Origin: Anaerocolumna sedimenticola
GTDB lineage: Bacteria; Bacillota; Clostridia; Lachnospirales; Lachnospiraceae
Length of the DNA stretch: 64,000 nt
Reading direction: 5' to 3'
NCBI RefSeq assembly: GCF_009931695.1
Contig: NZ_CP048000.1
Coordinates: 2,559,501 to 2,623,500 of the forward strand
Below are positions 27,679 to 35,834 of this stretch, one piece after another. Positions within the stretch are counted from its first letter, which is position 1. Each line of letters starts with the position of its first letter. The translations under genes and the position numbers were made by a program. Under the pieces are notes generated by a model, which had not been told where the DNA came from, ran no database searches, and was given only the letters and a program-made list of their open reading frames with translations.

Positions 27679-28503
27679 ATGTGTACAAGTTTTGCAGTAT
27701 ACAGTCAAGAAAAAGCTATTTATGGTATGAATTTCGATACTGATGATATTGATTTAAAACTAAAAGTCAGTAGTTATAATGATAGGAACTTATTTTACTT
27801 TTCAGGCTTATTAGATAACAAATACAGGGATATCGCTGGTTTTAATAGTGAGGGTCTTTTTATCTGTACTCAAGCAGTAGAATATAGTCCAGGTTTTAAA
27901 TCAAGTTGTAATGAAAATGATTGGTTTGCTTTTGATATTTTTGATGAGGCGCTAAAGAAAACAAGAAAAACATCTGAATTTTTTGAAATTCTTAATAAAA
28001 GAGTAATCTCGTATCCTAGAAATCCGTTATTCCCAGATTTAGGGCTACATACTATTATCGCTGATAAAAGTGGTGATGCATTTATTCTGGAAGAAGGAAA
28101 TGATACAAATATAGTAAGTCCTATTCATAATGATTTTATTATTATGACTAATTTTCCAAATGGAGATTTTAAGGAAGCAAATTATAATAAAGTATATGGT
28201 ATAGGTGCTGATAGATATATTTGTGCTTATGAATATATTCATAATAATATTCATAGCTTTGGAATAAATGAAGCCTTTGAAGTTTTAAGTAAAACTAGTC
28301 AGGAGGATACTCTGTGTTCAATAGTATATGAACCATTAAAAAATGAAATTTATATTAGTTTTAAAAAAGATTTAAGTAAAAAATGGAAAATTTCTATTAT
28401 GGAAAAAACAATCCAATCATTGGATGGATTTTTAAGCAATAATAAAATTCAATTTACAAATGAAGAAATATTTGTGAAGGATCTTATTAGCTTGTATGAG
28501 TGA
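27679..28503 (+). CDS. Ntn hydrolase, choloylglycine-hydrolase / linear amide C-N hydrolase type
   Basis: 274 residues. The second residue is Cys (MCTSFAVYS), the N-terminal nucleophile exposed after Met removal in the PF02275 family, which includes bile-salt hydrolase, penicillin V acylase and acid ceramidase-like enzymes. GMNFDTDD (~17), GFNSEGLFICTQ (~56) and HTIIADKSGDAFILEEG are in the expected order. It would cleave a linear amide bond; bile-salt hydrolases are usually ~320 residues and this one is shorter, so substrate is open. No signal peptide. AGGAGG precedes the ATG. Very AT-rich codons, consistent with the imported stretch. Confidence 0.68.
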   Translation: MCTSFAVYSQEKAIYGMNFDTDDIDLKLKVSSYNDRNLFYFSGLLDNKYRDIAGFNSEGLFICTQAVEYSPGFKSSCNENDWFAFDIFDEALKKTRKTSEFFEILNKRVISYPRNPLFPDLGLHTIIADKSGDAFILEEGNDTNIVSPIHNDFIIMTNFPNGDFKEANYNKVYGIGADRYICAYEYIHNNIHSFGINEAFEVLSKTSQEDTLCSIVYEPLKNEIYISFKKDLSKKWKISIMEKTIQSLDGFLSNNKIQFTNEEIFVKDLISLYE

Positions 28504-28835
28504 AAACCATTTAAATAAAGAAGATCAATTGGTAAGACAGACTTTTTAGGGTATTCAAGTAAGTGTAGGAAATAGCCGTCCATGGCGATTTTTTGAATAA
28601 CAGGGGCATGGTCAATCGCCTAACAACATTTTCACTCTTCGGGCGTGCTCATGGGTATGCGTGCCAAACCGTCTCAGCGTACGCCGAAAAAGGGAAAGGC
28701 TCTGCCGGTCCGGTTCGTCAGCTTCATGCAAACAGGACGTTATAGGACATATCGTGTTGAATTTGTGTTTTTCGTGGCGTAAAATGATAGATAACTCTTT
28801 TGAAAACCGTTTTAAGTCAAGTGTCACGGGGACGT
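28504..28835. other. 332-bp region with a GC-rich scrap
   Basis: No intact gene. A GC-rich patch at about 28590-28760 contrasts with AT-rich sequence on both sides; short ORFs exist on both strands, and one plus-strand reading gives a basic KPSQRTPKKGKALPV stretch. The patch ends at AAGTGTCACGGGGACG (28817-28832), a sequence reminiscent of ends of dispersed clostridial repeats. Probably the remnant of a mobile element. Confidence 0.4.
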
Positions 28836-28976
28836 ATGCTTAATGAGTTTCAAACTTTAATGAGTAATCCTCCATTGACTTGGGAAGAACAAAATGAACT
28901 ATACAAGATGATAATTGAGTATATAGACTATAAGTATGTTGAGAATAGTTTGACGATTGAGATTAAGTTCAAATAA
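28836..28976 (+). pseudogene. Possible 3' scrap of a serine recombinase gene
   Basis: 46 codons reading MLNEFQTLMSNPPLTWEEQN, then LYKMIIEYIDYKYVENSLT and IEIKFK. A helix followed by I-E-I-K-F and a stop is how many large serine recombinases end. There is no ribosome site at the ATG and no start of the domain. It ends ~84 bases before the second yyaL 5' end, where an element's integrase would be expected. The call is by eye. Confidence 0.35.
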
Positions 28977-29059
28977 AAATTAGTGGCTATGTGGCTTACA
29001 TAGTCACTTTTTGTTTGGGTATAATAAGGTTATATTTTTATTTAAGGAGGTGATGTCCT

Positions 29060-31152
29060 ATGACAACTAGCAAGATACCCAATAGATTAATACATGAAAA
29101 AAGTCCTTATCTACTTCAACACGCTTATAATCCAGTTGACTGGTGGCCTTGGTGTGAACAGGCATTTACGAAAGCAAAAGCAGAAGATAAGCCTATTTTC
29201 TTATCTATTGGGTATTCCTAACGTTGGTTATAGAAATCTTGTTGCCACTGGTGCCATGTTATGGCACATGAATCTTTTGAAGATGAAGAAGTAGCAGAGT
29301 ATTTGAATCGTAACTTTGTTGCAATTAAAGTAGATAAAGAAGAACGTCCGGATGTGGACAGTATTTATATGTCTGTCTGCCAGAATATGACCGGCAGCGG
29401 CGGGTGGCCGCTTAGCATATTTATGCTGCCGAATCAGAAGCCCTTTTTTGCAGGCACCTATTTTCCCAAGCGTGCAAAGCATCATATGCCGGGCTTACTG
29501 GATTTACTTAAGGCAGTTCAGGAAAAATGGGAAAATAACAGGGAAGACTTAATGAAAGCCAGTGAAGAGATAACGGATTCCTTAAAGCAGGAACTTAAAC
29601 AGAAAGTAAGTGATAATCCGATAACAAAAGAATTGATAACGGATGCCGCTTACCATCTAATCCGTTATTTTGATAAGCAATATGGTGGATTTGGCAGGGC
29701 TCCTAAATTCCCCACACCCCATAACCTGATGTTTTTATTAAGAGTTGCCTATCATGAAAAAAACATGGAAGCCTTAAAAGTAGTAGAAAAAACACTGGAC
29801 TCCATGTATCAGGGAGGAATTTTTGATCATATCGGATATGGATTTTCCAGATATTCAACGGATTCCATGTGGCTGGTACCTCACTTTGAAAAAATGCTAT
29901 ATGATAACGCTCTTTTAATTCTTACCTATTTCGAGGCTTATCAAATCACAAAAAAGGAGCATTACAGGCAGATAGCGGAAAAAACAATGGAGTACGTTTT
30001 AAGGGAGCTTACTTGTGAAGACGGTGGTTTTTATTGTGCTCAGGATGCGGACAGTGATGGTATTGAGGGGAAATATTATGTATTTACACCGGATGAAATC
30101 ATAGATTTATTAGGTATAGAGGATGGAAATTATTTTAATGAGTATTTTGGTATAACGAAACAGGGCAACTTTGAGGGCAGCAGTATACCAAATCGGATAC
30201 ATGCTGTAAAACCTAAGGAAAAGAATCAAATTTCATCAAATAGTCCAATTGATTTTCCGGAGGAAGACAGAATATTGAAACTTAGAAAAACTGTCTTTAA
30301 GTATCGGTCTGGTAGAACAAAACTTCACAAAGATGATAAAATTCTCACGTCCTGGAATGGTATCATGATTGCGGCATTTGCCAAAGCTTATCAGATAACA
30401 CAGGACGAGGGGTATTTACAAGCTGCAAAAAAAGCAGATCAATTTTTACAGGACCATTTATGTAAAGGAGATCAATTGTTTGTTCATTACCGCGATGGTA
30501 TTGCCAGCGGAGAGGGACATATAGACGATTATTCCTTTTATAGTTTTGCCTTAACTGCTCTTTATGAAGCCACATTGGAGATTTCGTATTTAGAACGGGC
30601 AATCCGTTATACCACTGTATTGATCAAGAAATTTTTTGATTCCGTAAACGGCGGGTTTTATCTATATGCAGATGATGCGGAAGTTTTAATCCATCGTCCG
30701 AAAGAAATTTATGACGGGGCGATTCCATCCGGTAATTCGGTAGCAGCTTATGTATTATTAAAACTTGCCGCTTATACAGGTAATACGGAATTAATGGAGA
30801 CTGCAGAAGCACAGATTAATTTCCTGGCAGGTGGAATTGCCGATTATCCCAGTGCCTACTGCTTTTCCTTAATGGCTATCATGCAGTTTGTTTATCCTGC
30901 CAGGGAATTAATATGTACCTTGCCAGATGCAGCCCATATTAATGAGGTAAGAAATATTTTTGCCAAACATTTTCTTCCCGATGTTACGGTTTTAGTTTTA
31001 ACAAAACAAAATCAGGATCAGCTCGTAAGAATTGCGGAATATACAAAAGATTATGAGGTAAGTGATACCCCTGCTATTATCTGTGTGAAAACGGAACTTG
31101 TAAGACTCCGGTCCATGACAGTAAGGAATTGGAAAATCTACTGATTAATTAA
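29060..31152 (+). pseudogene. YyaL/DUF255 thioredoxin-domain protein, disrupted
   Basis: Protein of the YyaL/SPATA20 family: an N-terminal thioredoxin-like domain and a C-terminal (alpha/alpha)6 barrel as in N-acylglucosamine epimerases; biochemical role unsettled. ATG 29060 has AAGGAGG. The frame reads [17 protein letters not shown] and continues to FLSIGYS, then meets stop TAA at 29219 and TAG at 29231. The same frame resumes with CCHWCHVMAHESFEDEEVA, so a 21-base in-frame insert with two stops lies just before the CHWC motif. The body to ~31085 is intact (QNMTGSGGWPLSIFMLPNQK, IPSGNSVAA). Near the 3' end one A is missing (A4 at 31088-31091); repaired, it reads NGTCKTPVHD and stops at 31152. 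A second 5' end at 26599 shows the locus was split. Confidence 0.8.
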
Positions 31153-31230
31153 ATTTATTTCATAATAAGATTAAATTGGGCTTTTGTCGGGCGAATCATA
31201 ATAAAATAGCAATAATTGGTTTATAATAAA

Positions 31231-31297
31231 CACAGCCGTAGTGTTAAAAGCAGCTCCTTCATCCTGATTGTTGTGAAGAGAAGCTTTTGATGCTGTG
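31231..31297. other. Two-part hairpin between yyaL and the glycosylase gene
   Basis: Outer stem CACAGC (31231-31236) / GCTGTG (31292-31297); inner stem AAAAGC-AGCTCCTTCA (31246-31261) / TGAAG-AGAAGCTTTT (31274-31288). There is no T run directly after. It may be a structured leader, a small RNA or an inefficient terminator. Confidence 0.4.
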
Positions 31298-31415
31298 GCT
31301 TTGTTATTTATGTAAACCATAAGGGAGTAACACTAGTATTTTTCGGAAGGAAACTTTTGACATGGAGGGTTTCATTTTATATAATAATGGAAGAAATTAA
31401 AGGGGAATAAAGGCT

Positions 31416-32009
31416 ATGATTTTAAATAGAGAATTTTATCAAAGAGATGCAGTTGCAGTTGCTAAGGACCTTTTAGGCAAGGTTCTTGTTCATGAAACAA
31501 ATGAGGGGATAACAAAAGGTCTCATTGTGGAGACGGAAGCCTATATGGGAACCAAAGATGCCGCTGCCCACTCCTATAAAAGTAATCCCTCCGGCAGAAC
31601 CAATGTACAATATAAAGAAGGGGGATATGCTTACATTTATCTGATTTACGGTATGTATTACTGCATGAATATAGTAACAAATGAAATTAATATTCCTGAA
31701 GTGGTACTTCTGCGGGCATTAGAACCAGTTGATGGGATTGAATTAATGAAAAAGCGCCGTGGAACAGATAAAATGATAAACTTATGCAGCGGACCAGGAA
31801 AGCTTTGTGCAGCTATGGGAATTAATAAGGACAATTACGGCATGGATTTATGCAGTAATCAGTTGTATCTGGAGGAAGCTGCGGTTAAAAATCCAATTGA
31901 AGTCGTTGCTTCAAAAAGGATTAATATAGATTATGCCGGAGAAGCTAAGGATTATTTATGGAGGTTTACAATTAAAGATAATAAGTTCGTTTCGGTTAAA
32001 GTCAAATAA
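31416..32009 (+). CDS. 3-methyladenine DNA glycosylase, AAG/MPG type
   Basis: 197 residues of the alkyladenine glycosylase family, which flips out and removes alkylated purines in base excision repair. Motifs: AVAKDLLGKVLVHE near the start, IVETEAYMGTKDAAAHSY with the catalytic Glu, NVQYKEGGYAYIYLIYGMYYCMNIV (DNA-intercalating Tyr region), and LCSGPGKLCAAMGI. Monocistronic with AAGGGGA upstream of the ATG and AT-rich flanks. Length is normal for bacterial members. Confidence 0.92.
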   Translation: MILNREFYQRDAVAVAKDLLGKVLVHETNEGITKGLIVETEAYMGTKDAAAHSYKSNPSGRTNVQYKEGGYAYIYLIYGMYYCMNIVTNEINIPEVVLLRALEPVDGIELMKKRRGTDKMINLCSGPGKLCAAMGINKDNYGMDLCSNQLYLEEAAVKNPIEVVASKRINIDYAGEAKDYLWRFTIKDNKFVSVKVK

Positions 32010-32164
32010 AAGCACCCATAAACTGGCATTACATTTTTGAGAATTTTTTTTAAAAACTATAGACTAATTTGTATTTTTATGAGAAAATAAGTGCGAGTGC
32101 GATGTTAAAATAATAACATACCGCTGACAAGTAATTATTTATGTACATTGAAAGGAGTCTAGAC

Positions 32165-32857
32165 ATGATTTATTCACATGAAGTAGAAACGATGTGTCCA
32201 GTTGCGCAGGGCGTAAACCATGGAGCAGCACCTATCCCGGAAGAAGCAAAATGGGTACAAGCAAAAGAAGTAAAGGATATTTCCGGTTTAACACATGGTG
32301 TTGGCTGGTGTGCACCGCAGCAAGGTGCTTGTAAATTAACATTAAATGTAAAAGATGGTATTATCCAAGAAGCATTGGTTGAAACAATCGGATGTTCCGG
32401 TATGACTCACTCTGCAGCTATGGCAGCAGAAATTCTTCCTGGAAGAACCGTTTTAGAAGCTTTAAATACAGACTTAGTTTGTGATGCTATCAATACAGCT
32501 ATGAGAGAACTTTTCTTACAGATCGCATATGGTAGAACACAAAGTGCTTTTTCCGAAGAAGGCTTACCGATTGGTGCAGGTCTTGAAGATTTAGGAAAAG
32601 GTTTAAGAAGCCAGGTTGGTACAATGTACGGTACATTAAAGAAAGGTCCTCGTTATCTTGAAATGGCAGAGGGTTATGTAACCGGTCTTGCACTTGATGA
32701 AGAAGATTTAATCATTGGTTATCAGTATGTTAACCTTGGAAAAATGACTGACTTTATCAAAAAGGGTGATGACCCGGCTACTGCTTATGAGAAATCTAAG
32801 GGACAATACGGCCGTGTTGCTGATGCTGTTAAGATCATTGACCCTAGAAAAGAATAA
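32165..32857 (+). CDS. NifU-like iron-sulfur scaffold-type protein
   Basis: 230 residues from the ATG at 32165 (GAAAGGAG upstream; the 8-codon longer reading has none). It resembles the U-type iron-sulfur scaffold family in having spaced cysteines: WCAPQQGACKLTL (~50) and ETIGCSGMTHSAAMAAEIL (~80), with a third near LVCDAINTAM. It is coupled to the GGGtGRT gene 18 bases downstream, an arrangement known to recur in Clostridia and other anaerobes. Codon use looks like that of highly expressed genes. What it assembles or supplies is not known; it is not next to a cysteine desulfurase. Confidence 0.82.
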   Translation: MIYSHEVETMCPVAQGVNHGAAPIPEEAKWVQAKEVKDISGLTHGVGWCAPQQGACKLTLNVKDGIIQEALVETIGCSGMTHSAAMAAEILPGRTVLEALNTDLVCDAINTAMRELFLQIAYGRTQSAFSEEGLPIGAGLEDLGKGLRSQVGTMYGTLKKGPRYLEMAEGYVTGLALDEEDLIIGYQYVNLGKMTDFIKKGDDPATAYEKSKGQYGRVADAVKIIDPRKE

Positions 32858-32875
32858 TAGAGGAGGATACATAAA

Positions 32876-33886
32876 ATGGCTTTATTTGAATCATATGAAA
32901 GAAGAATAGACAAAATTAATGCAGTATTAAACAGCTATGGAATTGCTTCCATTGAAGAAGCTGAAAAGATTACAAAGTCAGCCGGACTTGATGTTTATAA
33001 TCAAGTTAAAGGCATTCAGAATATTTGTTTTGAAAATGCATGTTGGGCTTATTTAGTAGGAGCTGCAATTGCAATTAAAAAAGACTGCAGAAAAGCTGCT
33101 GATGCCGCTGCTGCAATCGGAGAAGGCCTTCAGGCTTTCTGTATTCCCGGTTCTGTTGCTGACCAAAGAAAAGTTGGTTTAGGACATGGTAACTTAGGAA
33201 AGATGTTATTAGAAGAAGAAACAAAATGTTTCGCATTCTTAGCAGGTCACGAATCTTTCGCCGCTGCTGAAGGTGCTATCGGTATCGCTTTATCCGCTAA
33301 CAAAGTTAGAAAAGAGCCATTAAGAGTAATCTTAAATGGTCTTGGTAAAGATGCTGCCCAGATCATCTCCAGAATCAATGGATTTACTTTCGTTGAAACT
33401 CAGATGGATTATTATACAGGAGAAGTTAAGGAAGTATTCCGTAAATCTTACTCCAAAGGTGACAGAGCAAAGGTTAACTGCTATGGCGCTAACGATGTAA
33501 CAGAAGGTGTAGCTATCATGCATAGAGAAGGTGTTGACGTTTCCATCACCGGTAACTCCACCAATCCTACCAGATTCCAGCATCCGGTTGCAGGTACTTA
33601 TAAAAAAGAATGTGTAGAACAAGGCAAGAAGTATTTCTCCGTAGCATCCGGTGGTGGTACAGGTAGAACACTTCATCCTGATAACATGGCAGCAGGTCCT
33701 GCTTCTTACGGTATGACCGATACTATGGGCAGAATGCACTCCGACGCTCAGTTTGCCGGATCATCTTCCGTTCCAGCTCACGTTGAAATGATGGGTCTTA
33801 TTGGTATGGGTAACAATCCTATGGTCGGCGCTACCGTGGCTGTTGCAGTTGCGATCCAAGAGGCAGCTGACGCAGGGAAGTTCTAA
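32876..33886 (+). CDS. GGGtGRT protein
   Basis: 336 residues named for the signature ASGGGTGRTLHPDNMA, here at about residue 257. The family has no proven biochemical function; the repeated glycine, the high conservation and the constant partnership with a NifU-like protein suggest a cofactor-bearing or cofactor-making enzyme. Other strongly conserved pieces include CYGANDVTEGVAIMHREG and GPASYGMTDTMGRMHSDAQF. It has no signal peptide. GAGGAG precedes the ATG. Biased codons (GGT, GCT, AAA) suggest abundant expression. A strong terminator closes the two-gene operon. Confidence 0.88.
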   Translation: MALFESYERRIDKINAVLNSYGIASIEEAEKITKSAGLDVYNQVKGIQNICFENACWAYLVGAAIAIKKDCRKAADAAAAIGEGLQAFCIPGSVADQRKVGLGHGNLGKMLLEEETKCFAFLAGHESFAAAEGAIGIALSANKVRKEPLRVILNGLGKDAAQIISRINGFTFVETQMDYYTGEVKEVFRKSYSKGDRAKVNCYGANDVTEGVAIMHREGVDVSITGNSTNPTRFQHPVAGTYKKECVEQGKKYFSVASGGGTGRTLHPDNMAAGPASYGMTDTMGRMHSDAQFAGSSSVPAHVEMMGLIGMGNNPMVGATVAVAVAIQEAADAGKF

Positions 33887-33956
33887 TTGTCCCTTTCAAA
33901 TTAAATCTGGCCTGTTTCGATTTAAGACTGGTCGTGAATAAAGAAGTTTGTAGAAA

Positions 33957-34013
33957 AGCATGAAGAAAATGCATGGGTTTTACCCCTGCATTCTTACGTG
34001 CTTTTTCTTTTTT
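33957..34013 (+). terminator. Terminator of the GGGtGRT operon
   Basis: Long hairpin with arms around AAGAAAATGCATGGG (33963-33977) and CCCCTGCATTCTT (33983-33995), extended by GCATG/CGTGC, followed by TTTTTCTTTTTT. Confidence 0.85.
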
Positions 34014-34339
34014 ACATAAGAATACGATTGCAAGCTGTATATATAAAAAAACCCCATGCATTTGGTGGGCGCATAGGGTACATTTTGGGATGTTATACTG
34101 GGTATATAACTTACAGTATTCTAACATAATTTACCAGTAAAGGCAATGACAAATTTAACCAAAAAAATAGTGAGTTTATAAGAAAATATATAAACTTTAT
34201 CAAAAATATGACAACTTAATCAAAAATACATAATAACTTTACAAAAATTAATTAAGAATTTTAAAAATATAGTAACTTATGAAATGAACATAAATAAATA
34301 TCATTTAATTTGTCGTAATAATAAGGTATAACCTTTTTA
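34014..34339. other. 326-bp intergenic region, AT-rich
   Basis: No gene recognised. Near 34052-34080 a weak hairpin (CCCCATGC / GCGCATAGGG) may end the minus-strand gene that follows or belong to a second terminator. The rest (34130-34339) is over 75% A+T by eye with runs of AAAATA. Confidence 0.45.
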
Positions 34340-35368
34340 TTATTGATTCTGATCATATCTTCTTGCCTGCCCGGTATCATCAATTAAATAAATTTCCGAA
34401 AATAATTCCTTGGATTCTAAATCATCATAGATGACTCTTTGACCTGTTAGTAACCTATATGTGACATCCACACCTAATTCACCCATTTTAAATGGCTGTT
34501 GTGCGATGGTACCCTGCATCCGGCCTTCTTTGATAGCAGTTATGGCTGCCGGATCTCCGTCAAATCCTATAACCATAATCTGCCCCATTTTTCCTGCTTC
34601 CTCAACAGCCTGGGCTGCACCCAAAGCCATTCGGTCATTTTCAGCAAATACCACAGCTAAATCATTGCCATATGAATCTAAAATTCCTTTCATTGCTTCA
34701 TAAGCCTGAGTTGTTTCGGAATTTGCTGTTACTTCTGCAACGACCTGATACCCGTTTTGAGTCATTATATCTTTAAAGCCTTCCCCTCGGCGTCGGGCGT
34801 GAATAGAAGTTTCCTCCACTTTAATAATAGCAGCATTCCTGCTTGGTAACGAACGTTCTCTAATTAATTCTAAGGCATACTCACCTGCTAAGGATCCTCC
34901 GGCAAAATTATCGGAAATGATAAATGCATCCACATCGGTTCCGCCGGTCCCAATGTCCACGACAACAACCGGGATTCCGGCTTCCCTTGCAGAATCAAAA
35001 ATAACCGGCATTGCCTCCGGGTTAAACGGAGAGATAACAAGTGCATTAATGCCCTGGGCAATTAAATTATTAACCCCTGTTATCATTTCGACTGTGCTGC
35101 TTTTCTGGTCATGTGTTATTACCTTAATACCCAGCTCCTCTGCTTTGGCCAGAACCCCGTTCTGCATTGCATGAAAGAATTCATAGGAGCTGTTATATAC
35201 GGACCAGCCAATCGTAAATTGATTTGTACTTACGGTAGACCGAACTGGCATTACTGTAGCCGCAGGATTTAAAGTTTGTCTGTTTTCAGTGTTTCTTGCA
35301 TAGGATACAAAATATAACACCAATAGCAGAAATAAGATATATGATAAAAGATTCACAACCATTTTCAT
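34340..35368 (-). CDS. Membrane-anchored sugar-binding protein (periplasmic-binding, RbsB/Peripla_BP_4 type)
   Basis: 342 residues. A single N-terminal membrane segment (LLSYILFLLLVLYFVSYA, residues ~6-23) with no lipobox anchors a two-lobed type I periplasmic-binding domain like RbsB/MglB: IGWSVYNSSYEFFHAMQNGV, LIAQGINALVISPFNPEAM, GIPVVVVDIGTGG, and VIGFDGDPAAI. The ligand is likely a monosaccharide or a related small molecule. No ABC permease or ATPase is next to it; it lies divergent from the peptide-transporter operon. It may act as the sensing partner of a histidine kinase, or supply a transporter elsewhere. No ribosome site of note was visible. Confidence 0.82.
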   Translation of the reverse strand: MKMVVNLLSYILFLLLVLYFVSYARNTENRQTLNPAATVMPVRSTVSTNQFTIGWSVYNSSYEFFHAMQNGVLAKAEELGIKVITHDQKSSTVEMITGVNNLIAQGINALVISPFNPEAMPVIFDSAREAGIPVVVVDIGTGGTDVDAFIISDNFAGGSLAGEYALELIRERSLPSRNAAIIKVEETSIHARRRGEGFKDIMTQNGYQVVAEVTANSETTQAYEAMKGILDSYGNDLAVVFAENDRMALGAAQAVEEAGKMGQIMVIGFDGDPAAITAIKEGRMQGTIAQQPFKMGELGVDVTYRLLTGQRVIYDDLESKELFSEIYLIDDTGQARRYDQNQ

Positions 35369-35834
35369 AAAAAAACTCCATTCAAATATTATATTAAAAA
35401 GATAATTACCGGTTCGGTAGTTTGCTATAAATTAAAATATGCGTTAATTTATACATGTATGATAATATCTTTGAAAATATGAATACATCTGTAAATTTTA
35501 ATAGAGATTCATAATTTTTGACTACTTTCTGTTTGGGTTATTACATATTCCCCTATTGTTTAGTAAAGTATGAAATTCTAATAATATACATAAATTAACA
35601 AAATAATAAGAAACAATAATAAATAAGTACAAAAACAATAAAAAACAATTGACAATTAAATTGAAACATGATAAAATTAAAACAACTTAAAGAAAAGTAT
35701 TTTTTATATTATGCAATAAACAGAGGGCAAATAACAAAATGCACGATGCGATGACGCAGATTATAAAAAATACTTTTTTTGTGCTATAAAGTGGTAATTT
35801 TTGTAACTTATTTTTTCAGGAAAAGGAGATTATT
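35369..35834 (+). promoter_or_regulatory. Divergent promoter region and oppA-like leader
   Basis: TTGACA (35649-35654) and TAAAAT (35672-35677), spacer 17, is a near-consensus promoter. The leader then contains a perfect 16-base inverted repeat AAAAGTATTTTTTATA (35693-35708) / TATAAAAAATACTTTT (35762-35777), with a 53-base loop and a T run right after: a possible attenuator or an RNA stabiliser. The distal part (35400-35640) is AT-rich without recognisable features apart from serving the divergent sugar-binding gene. Confidence 0.65.

Noticed and set aside
28612..28827. Minus-strand 71-residue ORF in the GC-rich patch
   Set aside because: No ribosome site and no recognisable family; an equally long ORF exists on the other strand, so both are by-products of the composition of the patch.
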